Program-made: the position numbers and the translations under genes | Notes under the pieces: model-generated | The model's input: only the letters and a program-made list of their open reading frames with translations | Database searches by the model: none | Told to the model about the DNA's origin: nothing | Shown: positions 34,625 through 44,800 of the stretch, piece after piece | Layout: every line of letters begins with the position of its first letter | Position numbering within the stretch: the first letter of the stretch is position 1 | Assembly (NCBI GenBank): GCA_965278985.1 | Contig: OZ257131.1 | Location: forward strand, 6,386,001 to 6,450,000 | From: CAISIP01 sp965278985 | GTDB taxonomy: Bacteria; Pseudomonadota; Gammaproteobacteria; Burkholderiales; Burkholderiaceae_C | Direction: 5' to 3' | Length of the DNA: 64,000 nucleotides

Positions 34625-37462
34625 TCAGCCCGTGTTGCGCAGCCCTGCCGCGATGCCGTTGATGGAAATGTGGATACCGCGGCGCAGGCGTTCGTCGGCC
34701 TGGCCGGCGCGGTGGCGGCGCACCAGTTCGACCTGCAGGTGGTGCAGCGGGTCGATGTAAGGAAAGCGGTGGCGTATGGAGCGCTGCAGCGAGGGGTTCG
34801 TGGCCAGCCGCTGCTTGTTGCCGGTGATCTGTGCCAGCGCGTCGGCGGTGCGTTTCCATTCGGCGTCGATGGCGCCCTGGATGCGGTTGCGCAGCTTGGT
34901 CTGCGTGACCAGCTCGGCGTAGCGCGAGGCCAGGGCCAGGTCGCTCTTGGCCATCACCATGTCCATGTTCGACAGCAGCGTGTGGAAGAAGGGCCACTGG
35001 CGGTACATCTTCTGCAACAGGGCCAGCCGGGTCTTGCGCTGCGCGGCGTCGGGTGCGGCGGCCAGGAAGGCGGAGACCGCGGCACCGAAGCCATACCAGC
35101 CCGGCAGCGTGAGGCGGCACTGGCCCCAGCTGAAGCCCCAGGGGATCGCGCGCAGGTCCTCGATCTTCTGGGACGCCTTGCGCGAAGCCGGGCGCGAGCC
35201 GATGTTGAGCTCGGCGATCTCGCGGATCGGGGTGGCCTCGAAGAAGTATTCGGTGAAGCCGGGTGTCTCGTAGACCAGCGCCCGGTAGGCCGCCATGCTG
35301 GCCTGCGAGAGCTCGGCGGCGGCCTTGAGGTATTCCTTGGTAGCCGGGCGCGTGGGCTGCAGCAGTGTGGCCTCCAGCGTGGCCGCCACCAGGGTCTCCA
35401 GGTTGCGCCGGCCGATCTCGGGGTTGGCGTACTTGGAGCCGATGACCTCGCCCTGTTCGGTGAGGCGGATCTGCCCGCGCACCGTGCCCGGGGGCTGCGC
35501 CAGGATGGCCTGGTAGCTGGGGCCGCCACCGCGGCCCACCGTGCCGCCGCGGCCGTGGAACATGCGCAGGCGCACCGGGTCGCCGGCACCCGGCTCGCGG
35601 GCCAGGGAATCGAAGAGCTCCACCAGTGCGATCTCGGCGCGGTACAGCTCCCAATTGCTGGTGAAGATGCCGCCGTCCTTGTTGCTGTCCGAGTAGCCCA
35701 GCATCACGTCCTGCTCGTTGCCGCCGCGGCGCACCAGCGCGCGGATGCCGGGCAGGGCGTAGAACTCGCGCATGATGGCCGGCGCGTTGTGCAGGTCGGC
35801 GATGGTCTCGAACAGCGGCACCACGATCATCTGCGCCTGGGCGTCGTCGTCCAGCGTGCCCTGCATCAGGCCGGTCTCCTTCTGCAGCAGCAGCACCTCC
35901 AGCAGGTCGCTGACGGTCTCGGTGTGGCTGATGATGTAGTGGCGGATGGCCAGGGCGCCATAACGCGCCAGCATCTCGCGTGCGCATTCGAAGATCGCGA
36001 GTTCGGACCGTGCGTGGTCCGAGTACCCGTGGTGCAGCACACGCAAGGGCCGCGCGTCGTTCAGCAGGCGCAGCAGCAGCGTGCGCTTGGCCGCCTCGTC
36101 CAGCGACGCGTATGCCGGCTCGATGCGGGACACGGCGAGCAGCTCGTCCACCACCTGTTCATGCTTGTCGGAGCTCTGGCGCAGGTCCACGGTCGCGAGA
36201 TGGAAGCCGAACACATCCACCGCGCGCATCAGCGGCAGCAGGCGCTGGGTCGCCAGGTCGGCGGCGTGGTGGCTGCCCAGAGACTGGTGGATGGTGCGCA
36301 GGTCGGCGCTGAAGTCCTCGGCCCGCAGGTAGGGGTTCTGCGGCGCGATCGCATGGCGCGCGGCGCTGCCGCCGGTGAAGTCCTTGAGGGTGGCGGCCAG
36401 GCGCGCGTAGATGCCGGTCAGCGCGCGCCGATAGGGCTCGTCCTGGCGGTGCTCGTTGGTGTCGGGCGAGCGCTCGGCCAGCGCCTGCATCTGGGGCGTG
36501 CACTGCACCAGCGTGGCGGACACGGACAGCTCCGCGCCCAGGAAATGCACCTCGGTCAGGTAGTGGCGCAGCGCCAGCTCGGACTGGCGCAGCAATGCGT
36601 AGCGCAGGGTGTCGGCGCTGACGTTGGGGTTGCCGTCGCGGTCGCCACCGATCCACTGGCCCATGCGCAGGAAGCTGTGGATGCCGTCCTGGCCCAGCTC
36701 GCGTTCCAGGTTGGCATAGAGCTTGGGGATCTCGCGCAGGAAAGTGGCCTCGTAATAGGACAGCGCGTTCTCGATCTCGTCGGCCACGGTGGGCTTGGTG
36801 AAGCGCAGCAGGCGTGTCTGCCACAGCTGCAGCACGCGTGCGCGGATCTGTGCTTCGTTGGCGGCGAGTTCGCGCGGCGTCAGCGCGTCCTTGCGCACCG
36901 GCACCACCAGCGCGCGCAGCTTGATGGCGTCGCGCGCGGTGAGCAACTGCGCGATGCCGCGCTCCGCGTCCAGGATGCTCTTGCGTTGCACCTCGGTGGG
37001 GTGCGCGGTGAGCACGGGCGACACATAACTGCTCGCCAGCGAATCCACGATGGCCTGCGGCCCGATGCCCGCCCAGCGCAGACGCGACAGCGCCACCTCG
37101 ATGCTGCCCTCCTGCGTGTCGCCGGCGCGCTCGTGCACCTCGCGCCGGCGGATGTGGTGCCGGTCCTCGGCCAGGTTGGCCAGGTGGCTGAAATAGGTGA
37201 AGGCGCGGATCACGCTGACCGTCTGGTCGCTGGACAGGCCGGTGAGCAGCTTCTTGAGTGCCCTGTCGGCCTCCTGGTCCGCATGGCGCCGGAAGGCGAC
37301 CGACAGCTTGCGGATCTGCTCGATGAGTTCGTAGGCCGCCTGCCCCTCCTGGTCGCGGATCACGTCGCCGAGCAGGCGCCCCAGCAGCCGGATGTCGTCC
37401 ACCAGGGGGCGTTCGTTTTCTCGCGCGCGCTTCGCGGCCGGAGCGGTCTCGGAACTGGTCAT
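34625..37462 (-). CDS. ppc: Phosphoenolpyruvate carboxylase
   Basis: Anaplerotic enzyme forming oxaloacetate from PEP and bicarbonate. It has 945 residues. Active-site blocks are present: VLTAHPTEVQRKSILDAERG (catalytic His), MLGYSDSNKDGGIFTSNWEL, MFHGRGGTVGRGGGPSYQAI (glycine loop) and the C-terminal end SINGIAAGLRNTG. It is transcribed against its neighbours, lying between algR and hemC. The very long open frame on the opposite strand here is a codon-bias shadow. Confidence 0.97.
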   Translation of the reverse strand: MTSSETAPAAKRARENERPLVDDIRLLGRLLGDVIRDQEGQAAYELIEQIRKLSVAFRRHADQEADRALKKLLTGLSSDQTVSVIRAFTYFSHLANLAEDRHHIRRREVHERAGDTQEGSIEVALSRLRWAGIGPQAIVDSLASSYVSPVLTAHPTEVQRKSILDAERGIAQLLTARDAIKLRALVVPVRKDALTPRELAANEAQIRARVLQLWQTRLLRFTKPTVADEIENALSYYEATFLREIPKLYANLERELGQDGIHSFLRMGQWIGGDRDGNPNVSADTLRYALLRQSELALRHYLTEVHFLGAELSVSATLVQCTPQMQALAERSPDTNEHRQDEPYRRALTGIYARLAATLKDFTGGSAARHAIAPQNPYLRAEDFSADLRTIHQSLGSHHAADLATQRLLPLMRAVDVFGFHLATVDLRQSSDKHEQVVDELLAVSRIEPAYASLDEAAKRTLLLRLLNDARPLRVLHHGYSDHARSELAIFECAREMLARYGALAIRHYIISHTETVSDLLEVLLLQKETGLMQGTLDDDAQAQMIVVPLFETIADLHNAPAIMREFYALPGIRALVRRGGNEQDVMLGYSDSNKDGGIFTSNWELYRAEIALVELFDSLAREPGAGDPVRLRMFHGRGGTVGRGGGPSYQAILAQPPGTVRGQIRLTEQGEVIGSKYANPEIGRRNLETLVAATLEATLLQPTRPATKEYLKAAAELSQASMAAYRALVYETPGFTEYFFEATPIREIAELNIGSRPASRKASQKIEDLRAIPWGFSWGQCRLTLPGWYGFGAAVSAFLAAAPDAAQRKTRLALLQKMYRQWPFFHTLLSNMDMVMAKSDLALASRYAELVTQTKLRNRIQGAIDAEWKRTADALAQITGNKQRLATNPSLQRSIRHRFPYIDPLHHLQVELVRRHRAGQADERLRRGIHISINGIAAGLRNTG

Positions 37463-37588
37463 GGCGTGGGGGGAAGGGGAGTGGCCGCCTGGGAAAACGC
37501 GGAGGCGGGGCGCCGCTGCTGCATGCTAGCATCCTCTGTCGCACTGCAACATCGCTCTCTGCGTCATCGCTGTTACGCTCTCGTGCCC

Positions 37589-38569
37589 ATGACGACACCC
37601 TCTTCCTCCCACCTCTCCCTCACCATCGCCACGCGCGAAAGCCGCCTGGCACTCTGGCAGGCCCACCACGTGCAGGAACAGCTGGCCGGCCACGGCCATG
37701 CCGTGCAGTTGCTGGGCATGACCACGCGCGGTGACCAGATCCTGGACCGCAGCCTGTCGAAGGTCGGAGGCAAGGGCCTCTTCGTGAAGGAGCTGGAGAC
37801 GGCGCTGGAGGACGGCCGCGCCGACCTGGCGGTGCACTCCCTCAAGGACATGCCCATGGAGCTGCCCCCGGGCTTCGCGCTGGCCTGCGTGATGGAGCGC
37901 GAGGACCCGCGCGATGCCTGGGTGTCGCCCCACTGCGCGGACCTCGCCGCGCTGCGGCCGAATGCGGTGGTGGGCACCTCCAGCCTGCGCCGCGCCGCGC
38001 TGCTGCGCGACGCCATGGACCGCATGGGTCGTGACGACGTGCGCATCGCGCCGGTCCGCGGCAACCTGGACACCCGCCTGCGCAAGCTCGACGAAGGCCA
38101 GTTCGATGCCATCGTGCTGGCCGCGGCCGGCCTGAAGCGGCTGGGCCTGGCCGAGCGCATCCGCTTCTGCTTTTCGCCGCAGCAGATGCTGCCGGCGGCC
38201 GGGCAGGGCGCGCTGGGCATCGAGGTGCTCTCGCACCGGGCCGAGCTGCCCGCGGCGCTGGCGCCGCTGGGCCACCAGCCCACCTGGCTGGCGGTGGCGG
38301 CCGAACGCGCCGTGAGCCAGGCCATGGGCGGCAGCTGCTCCATGCCGCTGGCCGCCCACGCAGTGTGGCAGGGTGACCAGCTGCAGCTGGAGGCCGCGTG
38401 GGGCGCGCTGGCCGACGACGCCACGCAGGGTTTCGTCGCCACCACCGCCGTGGTGCGCACGCACGGCGAGGCCGTGGTGCAGGACCTGGCGCAGGCGGTG
38501 GTGCTGGGCCAGCGCGTGGCGCAGCAGCTGTGCGACGCCGGCGCCCAATGCGCCTCGCCGTCGTCCTGA
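37589..38569 (+). CDS. hemC: Hydroxymethylbilane synthase (porphobilinogen deaminase)
   Basis: Joins four porphobilinogens to hydroxymethylbilane in heme synthesis. It has 326 residues from the ATG at 37589. Family blocks are IATRESRLALWQAHHVQEQL, KVGGKGLFVKELE, AVHSLKDMP, GTSSLRRAALL, RGNLDTRLRKLDEG and the dipyrromethane cofactor Cys250 in GGSCSMPLAAH. The start follows the divergent ppc gene by 126 bp. First gene of hemC-hemD-hemX-hemY. Confidence 0.96.
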   Translation: MTTPSSSHLSLTIATRESRLALWQAHHVQEQLAGHGHAVQLLGMTTRGDQILDRSLSKVGGKGLFVKELETALEDGRADLAVHSLKDMPMELPPGFALACVMEREDPRDAWVSPHCADLAALRPNAVVGTSSLRRAALLRDAMDRMGRDDVRIAPVRGNLDTRLRKLDEGQFDAIVLAAAGLKRLGLAERIRFCFSPQQMLPAAGQGALGIEVLSHRAELPAALAPLGHQPTWLAVAAERAVSQAMGGSCSMPLAAHAVWQGDQLQLEAAWGALADDATQGFVATTAVVRTHGEAVVQDLAQAVVLGQRVAQQLCDAGAQCASPSS

Positions 38570-38583
38570 AGAGGTCGGTTCCC

Positions 38584-39363
38584 ATGCGCGTCGTCGTGAC
38601 CCGGCCCGCCGAGGATGCGGCCCGCTGGGTGGAGGCGCTGGTACGCCACGGCCTGCAGGCGCAGGCACTGCCCCTGATCACGCTGGCCCCGCTGGAGGAC
38701 ACCACGCCGCTGCGGCAGGCCTGGGCGCGGGTGCAGGAATTCCAGGCCCTGATGTTCGTGAGTGCCGCGGCGGTGTCGCATTTCTTCGACCAGCGCCCGC
38801 CGGATACCGTGTTGCCGCGCCTGTGGGCACCGGGGCCGGGTACCGCGCAGGCGCTGCGGCAGCAGGGCCTGGATGCAGCACGGATCGTCCAGCCGGCCGC
38901 GGACAGTGCGCAATGGGATTCCGAGGCCCTGTGGCAGGCCGCGGCGCCCACGCTGCAGTCGCGCGCACCGGTACTGATCGTGCGCGGAGCGCAGGACCGT
39001 GGCGATGGCGCTCCGGCCGACGCGCGCGGCGCGGGCCGCGACTGGCTGGCGCAGCAGCTGCAGCTGGCCGGCGTGGCCGTGGAGCACGTGGCAGCCTACC
39101 GTCGCGGCACGCCGGTGTGGACGGCCACGGAGCAGGAGGCTGCGCGCGCACTTGCCGCGCCCGATGCCCTGTGGCTGTTCAGCAGCAGCCAGGCCTTGGA
39201 CCACCTGCAGCGGCTGTTGCCCGGACAGGACTGGCAGGGCACCGCCGCACTGGCCACGCATCCCCGCATTGCCGAGGCGGCCCGGCAGGCCGGCTTCGGT
39301 GTTGTTTGGCCGTCACGACCCGCGATTTCCGAGGTGGTCGCGTCGATAGAATCGATTCGATGA
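38584..39363 (+). CDS. hemD: Uroporphyrinogen-III synthase
   Basis: Closes the linear tetrapyrrole with inversion of ring D. It has 259 residues from the ATG at 38584, 14 nt after the hemC stop. Typical weakly conserved two-lobed protein: MRVVVTRPAEDAARWVEALV, LMFVSAAAVSHFF, LIVRGAQDRGDG, VAAYRRGTPVW and LFSSSQALDHL. Overlaps hemX by 4 nt. Assigned by these blocks and by position after hemC. Confidence 0.92.
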   Translation: MRVVVTRPAEDAARWVEALVRHGLQAQALPLITLAPLEDTTPLRQAWARVQEFQALMFVSAAAVSHFFDQRPPDTVLPRLWAPGPGTAQALRQQGLDAARIVQPAADSAQWDSEALWQAAAPTLQSRAPVLIVRGAQDRGDGAPADARGAGRDWLAQQLQLAGVAVEHVAAYRRGTPVWTATEQEAARALAAPDALWLFSSSQALDHLQRLLPGQDWQGTAALATHPRIAEAARQAGFGVVWPSRPAISEVVASIESIR

Positions 39364-40448
39364 ACGCAGCAGCGCCAGAGCAGCGCGCGCCCGAATCCAC
39401 TGTCGGCGCACGTTCCACGGAGGGAGCCGCACCACCACCACCGATGGTGGCGGTGCCGGCGCCCGCGCGCCCGATGGGCACGGCGGTGGCGGTGCTGGCG
39501 TTGGTGGTTGCCGCAGCCTCCCTGGCCGCCAACGTGATGCTTTGGGAGAGCTGGTCGTCCGCGCGACAGCAGCTGGCGCGCCAGAGCAGCGAGTCCCATG
39601 CCCAGGCGGTCGAAGGCCGCGCCATCGCGCAGCAGGCGCAGGAGCTCGCGCGCGACGCTTCGGCGCGCATGGGCGTGATGGAGCTGCGCCTGTCCGAGGT
39701 GTCGGTGCAGCGCTCGCAGCTCGAGGACCTGATCCAGAGCCTGTCGCGCTCGCGTGACGAGAACCTCGTGGTGGACATCGAATCAGCCTTGCGGCTCGCG
39801 CAGCAGCAGGCCCAGCTCACCGGCAGCGTGGAGCCGTTGGTGGCCGCGCTCAAGAGCGCCGAGCAGCGCGTGCAGCGCGCGTCCCAGCCGCGGCTGGCGC
39901 AGCTGCAGCGCGCGCTGGCACGCGACATCGCCCGCATCACCAGCACCGCCGTGTCGGACACACCCGCGATGCTGGTGCGCATCGACGAACTGCTGCGCAT
40001 GGCCGACGACCTGCCGCTGGTGAATGCCGTGGCGGCGGTGAGCGCCTCCGGCACCCTGCAGCGCAGGGACAGCGACACCGCCCCGACGTGGTGGGGCCGT
40101 GCGCTGCGCATCGTGGGCGACGAGGCCAGCAAGCTGGTGCGCATCAGCCAGATCGAGCGGCCCGACGCGGCCCTGTTGTCGCCCGAGCAGTCCTTCTTCG
40201 TGCGCGAGAACTTCAAGCTCAAGCTGCTCAATGCGCGCCTGGGTTTGCTGGCGCGCCAGCTGGAGTCGGCGCGCGCCGACGTGGCGGCGGCGTCCGCCTC
40301 GCTGTTCCGTTATTTCGACCCGGGGTCGCGCCGCACGCAATCCGCCGCCGGCGTGCTGCAGCAGCTGCAGCTGCAGATGAAGACGCTGGAGCTGCCGCGC
40401 ATCGATGACACGCTCGCGGCCCTGACCACGGCTGCGGCCGGTCGCTGA
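39360..40448 (+). CDS. hemX: HemX-like membrane protein (uroporphyrinogen-III C-methyltransferase annotated family)
   Basis: 362 residues. A Pro/Ala-rich cytoplasmic start, one membrane segment at about 40-60 (TAVAVLALVVAAASLAANVM), then a coiled coil and helical periplasmic domain (ARMGVMELRLSEVSVQRSQL, RFSRT-like FVRENFKLKLLNARLGLLAR). The start codon overlaps the hemD stop (ATGA). The family is often labelled a methyltransferase, but I see no SAM-binding motif; a structural or regulatory role in heme synthesis is more likely. Followed by hemY after 16 nt. Confidence 0.9.
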   Translation: MNAAAPEQRAPESTVGARSTEGAAPPPPMVAVPAPARPMGTAVAVLALVVAAASLAANVMLWESWSSARQQLARQSSESHAQAVEGRAIAQQAQELARDASARMGVMELRLSEVSVQRSQLEDLIQSLSRSRDENLVVDIESALRLAQQQAQLTGSVEPLVAALKSAEQRVQRASQPRLAQLQRALARDIARITSTAVSDTPAMLVRIDELLRMADDLPLVNAVAAVSASGTLQRRDSDTAPTWWGRALRIVGDEASKLVRISQIERPDAALLSPEQSFFVRENFKLKLLNARLGLLARQLESARADVAAASASLFRYFDPGSRRTQSAAGVLQQLQLQMKTLELPRIDDTLAALTTAAAGR

Positions 40449-40464
40449 GCGGGAGCCGGCTGCG

Positions 40465-41742
40465 ATGCGTGTCGCCCTCTGGTTCCTGGCGCTCTTCGCC
40501 GTGGCGGTGGCGGCGGCGCTCTTCGCGGGCGACAACCCGGGGTCGGTGACGCTGTTCTGGCCTCCGTACCGTGTGGACCTGTCGCTGAACCTGGCGTTGC
40601 TGCTGTTGATCGGCGCTTTCCTGACGGTGCACCTGGCGTGGCGCGCGTTGGCGGCGCTGTTCGCCATTCCGCGCGAGGCGCGCCAGTGGCGGCTGCGCCA
40701 GCGGGAGCGCAGCATGCAGCAGGCCCTGCTGGAGGCGATGGTGCAGCTGGTGTCGGGCCGTTTCGTGCGGGCGCGCAAGGCGGCCGAGTCCGTGCTGTTC
40801 CAGGTGCGCAGCCTGGAGTCCAGCGGTGACAAGCTGGGCTACGGCGAGCGCCTGCAGGCAATGTCCCACCTGGTCGCGGCCGAGGCTGCGCATTCTCTGC
40901 AGGACCGCGCTGCGCGCGAGCAGCACATGCACTCCGCGCTGGAGCACGCAGGCCGCGTGCCCTCGCCCGAGACACGCGAAGGCGTGCAGCTGCGCGCCGC
41001 GCGCTGGGCGCTGGACGACCGCGATGCGCCGGCCGCGCTGCAGATGCTCGAGGACCTGGGGCAGGGCGCGGCGCGGCGCACGCTGGCGTTGCGCATCCAG
41101 CTCAAGGCGGCGCGCCTGGCACGCCACACGCTGCAGGCGCTGGAGACGGCGCGCCTGCTGGCCAAGCACCGGGCCTTGTCCGAAACCGCCGCGCACGGCG
41201 TGTTGCAGGGCCTGGCGCTGGAGCTGCTGCAGTCCTCGCACGACCCTGCGCAGCTGCTGGCCGCCTGGGCCCAGTTGGATGCCGCCGAACAGGCCATGCC
41301 CGACGTGGCGATGCAGGCCGCCGAGCGGCTGCACATGCTCGGCGGCGATGCGTCGCTGGCACGCGACTGGCTGTTGCCGGTGTGGGAGGAGATGCTCGCG
41401 CGCGATGGCAAGCTCAATACCGCGCAGCGCGCGCGGCTGGTGCGCGTGCTGGAGGGCGGCTTCGCCCCGGCGCACACGGCACCCGACGTGGCGTGGTTGT
41501 CGCGCATCGAGACCGCGCAGCTGCAAAGCCCCGGTGACCCGATGCTGCAGTACCTGGCCGGTGTGGCCTGCCTGCGCCTGCAGCTGTGGGGCAAATCCCG
41601 CCAACTGCTTACGCAGTCGCTGAACCGCCTGCAGGATACGGACCTGCGCCGCAACGCCTGGCGCCAGCTCGCGCAGCTCGCCGAGCAGCATGGCGACCCG
41701 GATGCGGCGGTCGCCGCGTGGCGAAGCGCCGCGCTGTCCTGA
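40465..41742 (+). CDS. hemY: HemY-type TPR membrane protein of heme biosynthesis operon
   Basis: 425 residues. Two N-terminal membrane segments (about 4-22 and 40-62), with the typical start MRVALWFLALFAVAVAAALF and the block VTLFWPPYRVDLSL, then helical TPR-like repeats (LRAARWALDDRDAPAALQML and following). Last gene of the hem operon, ended by a strong hairpin at 41804-41830. This proteobacterial HemY is unrelated to the protoporphyrinogen oxidase of the same name; its molecular role is unsettled. Confidence 0.93.
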   Translation: MRVALWFLALFAVAVAAALFAGDNPGSVTLFWPPYRVDLSLNLALLLLIGAFLTVHLAWRALAALFAIPREARQWRLRQRERSMQQALLEAMVQLVSGRFVRARKAAESVLFQVRSLESSGDKLGYGERLQAMSHLVAAEAAHSLQDRAAREQHMHSALEHAGRVPSPETREGVQLRAARWALDDRDAPAALQMLEDLGQGAARRTLALRIQLKAARLARHTLQALETARLLAKHRALSETAAHGVLQGLALELLQSSHDPAQLLAAWAQLDAAEQAMPDVAMQAAERLHMLGGDASLARDWLLPVWEEMLARDGKLNTAQRARLVRVLEGGFAPAHTAPDVAWLSRIETAQLQSPGDPMLQYLAGVACLRLQLWGKSRQLLTQSLNRLQDTDLRRNAWRQLAQLAEQHGDPDAAVAAWRSAALS

Positions 41743-41803
41743 AGCCCTCTCGACGCACTCGACGCGCCCACTCGATGCGCCGGTCGATGTCCGGCGCCCC
41801 ATG

Positions 41804-41830
41804 AAAAACGGCACCCCTCGGGGTGCCGTT
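41804..41830 (-). terminator. Terminator between convergent hemY and rne
   Basis: An 11-bp perfect stem AACGGCACCCC/GGGGTGCCGTT with a 2-nt centre. On the minus strand it is followed by TTTTT, so it serves rne best; on the plus strand the hairpin may also end the hem operon. Confidence 0.85.
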
Positions 41831-41851
41831 GCCTTGTCAGGCGGGTAGCGC

Positions 41852-44800
41852 TCAGGCGCCTGGTTGCTGCTGCTCGAAGGGCAGCTTCAGCTCGCGCAGG
41901 TCGCGCCGCGTCTCCACCAGTACCAGCGGGCCGTCGTCCAGCACCATGCGCGGCGGGCGCTCGCGCGGCACGTGGATGGGTTGCGGCTGGGCAGCGATGG
42001 CCTCCTGCGCGATGCGGATCTTGTCCGGATCGGAGTTGACCCAGTTCAGGCCGCTGGCCTGCGCGACCTCGGCCAGCTGCGAGACCGGCAGGTCGAAGGC
42101 CTGCACCTTCGGCAGTCCGGTGGGTGCCGGTGCGGCAGCGGTCACTACAGCGGCGGGGGCTGCTGCGGCGGTCACCACGGGCGCCGGGGCTTCGGCCACG
42201 GGAGCGGCGGCACCTGCGTCGAAGCCTTCCAGCGGCTGCTGCGCACGCGGCACGCGCGGGGCGCGTTCGGCACGTTCGCCACGCTCGCCGCGTTCGCTGC
42301 GTTCACCACGGGGGCCACGTTCGCGTCCGTAGCGGTCACGCCCGCGGCGCTCCTGCGGATCGCGGCCATCGGCGCTTTCCGCAGGGGTACCGGTGGCCTC
42401 AGCCTCGGTGGCGGGCGCGGCGGTGCCAGCTTCCACGGGTTGAATGTCCGCCGGTGCCGCAACGGCCGGCAGCTCGGAGGCCATCTGCACAGGTGCCGGG
42501 CTCAGCGCCTGCAGCTCGCCGTCGACCGGTGCGTCGAGGGTGCCTTCGGGTGCCGCGCCGGTGGCGTCGCGGCGACGGCCGCGCTCGGGGCGGCGGTCAC
42601 CGCCACGGGGTTCACGGCTCTCACGGCCTTCGCGTCCGTTGCCGCCTTCGCGTCCCTCGTAGCCCTCACGGGTTTCGCGCTCGCCACGCTCTCCGCGATC
42701 ACCGCGATCAGCACGGCCCTCGGGCGCCGCGCCTTCGCGGTCGGCCTGGCGTTCGGCGCGTGGAGGACGCTCAGTGTCTGCCGCCATGCGGTCCGTGCCA
42801 TTGGCCGTGCCGTTGGCCATGCCATTGCCCGTGCCGTTACGCGGCCGCTCGTCGCGGCCGCGACCACCTCGCTCGCCGCGTTCGCCGCGCTCGGTGCGTT
42901 CACCTCGCTCACCGCGTTCGCCGTTGTTGCGGCCGCCGCGTTCACCGCGTTCACCACGGCCACCCGGCGTACCGTTGCCCGTGGCGGGCAGCGCGCCTGC
43001 TGCACCGGCTTCCGGGTTCAGCGCGATGCCTTCGGCGTCGAAGCGCTGCTCGCGGCTGCCGTTGCCCTGGCGTTCGCCACGGCCGCCACGGTTGCCACGG
43101 CCACGGCCTTCGCCACGGCCCTCGCCGCGGGCCTCGGAGCGGCCTTCGCCACCGCGGCCTTCACCGCGCGCCTCACCACGGCCACCACCCGAACGGCGTG
43201 CGCCGTCGCGCGCGGCCGGGGCTGCAGGTGCCGCCGGGCTGGCGGCAGGGGTGGGCGCCGGTGCCGGAGCGATGGGCGCTGGGGCGGCGGCGGGGGCGCC
43301 GAAGAAGGTCTTGATCCAGCCGAAGAAGCCCTTCTCGGCGGTCGGCTGCGCGGGCTGCGGTGCCGGGGCGGCCGGTGCCGGCGCGGCGGCAGGTGCTGCC
43401 GCCACGGGTGCGGGCACCTCGGGCTTGGGCGGCGCCACCGGTGCCGGTGCGTCGGGCAGCACGCCCTTGATCACCGGCGTCTGCTTGTTGGTCGGCTCCT
43501 GCGAACGGCGCGTCACGGCTGTGGGGTCTTCCACCTCTTCGGCCATCGTGTAGCTGGCGCGCATGCTGTCCAGGCGCGGGTCGTCGTGCTTGAGCCGCTC
43601 CATGCGGTAATTGGGCGTCTCCAGTGTCTTGTTGGGCACCATCAGAACGTTGATGCGCTGCCTGAGCTCGATCTTGGCGATCTCCGTGCGCTTCTCGTTG
43701 AGCAGGAAGGAGGCGACCTCGACCGGCACCTGGCACATCACCGAGGCCGTGTTGTCCTTCAGCGACTCCTCCTGGATCACGCGCAGGATCTGCAGCGCGG
43801 AGCTTTCGGTGTCGCGGATGTGGCCCGAGCCACCGCAGCGCGGGCAGGGGATGGAAGCACCTTCGGACAGCGCCGGGCGCAGGCGCTGGCGGCTCATTTC
43901 CATGAGACCGAACTTGCTGATGGAGCCGAACTGCACGCGGGCGCGGTCCTGGCGCAGCGCGTCGCGCAGGCGGCTTTCCACCTCGCGCCGGTTGCGCGAC
44001 TCTTCCATGTCGATGAAGTCGATCACGATCAGGCCGCCGAGGTCGCGCAGGCGCATCTGGCGCGCAACCTCGTCGGCGGCTTCCAGGTTGGTGCGGGTCG
44101 CGGTTTCCTCGATGTCGCCGCCACGGATGGCGCGGGCCGAGTTCACGTCCACGGACACCAGGGCTTCGGTGTGGTCGATCACGATCGCGCCGCCCGAGGG
44201 CAGGTTGACGGTGCGGGCATAGGCCGATTCGATCTGGTGCTCGATCTGGAAGCGGCTGAACAGCGGTGCGTCGTCGCGGTAACGCTTGACGCGTGACGCA
44301 TGCTCGGGCATCACGTGGGCCATGAACTGCTGGGCCTGGTCGTACACGTCGTCGGTGTCGATCAGGATGTCGCCGATGTCATGGTTGAAGTAGTCGCGGA
44401 TCGCGCGGATCACGAGCGACGATTCCTGGTAGATCAGGAAGGCGCCCTTGCCGCCCTTGGACGCGCCGTCGATGGCGTTCCACAGCTTGAGCAGGTAGTT
44501 CAGGTCCCACTGCAGTTCGGGCGCGCTGCGGCCGATGCCGGCGGTGCGCGCGATGATGCTCATGCCGTTGGGATATTCGAGCTGGTCCAGCGCTTCCTTC
44601 AGCTCGGCCCTATCGTCGCCCTCGATGCGGCGGCTCACACCCCCGCCACGCGGGTTGTTGGGCATCAGCACCACGTAGCGGCCGGCCAGCGACACGAAGG
44701 TTGTCAGGGCCGCGCCTTTGTTGCCGCGTTCTTCCTTCTCGACCTGCACCAGCAGTTCCTGGCCTTCGCGGATGGCGTCCTGGATGCGCGCCTGGTTGGC

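Noticed and set aside
34670..38569. A 1299-codon plus-strand open frame opposite ppc, running into hemC
   Set aside because: It mirrors ppc codon by codon (antisense of a GC-rich gene), lacks any family motif until the real hemC start at 37589, and has His/Gln/Val-rich text typical of antisense shadow.
41864..44296. An 810-codon plus-strand frame opposite rne
   Set aside because: Antisense to a well-supported RNase E gene; the repeats mirror the Arg/Gly/Glu tail.
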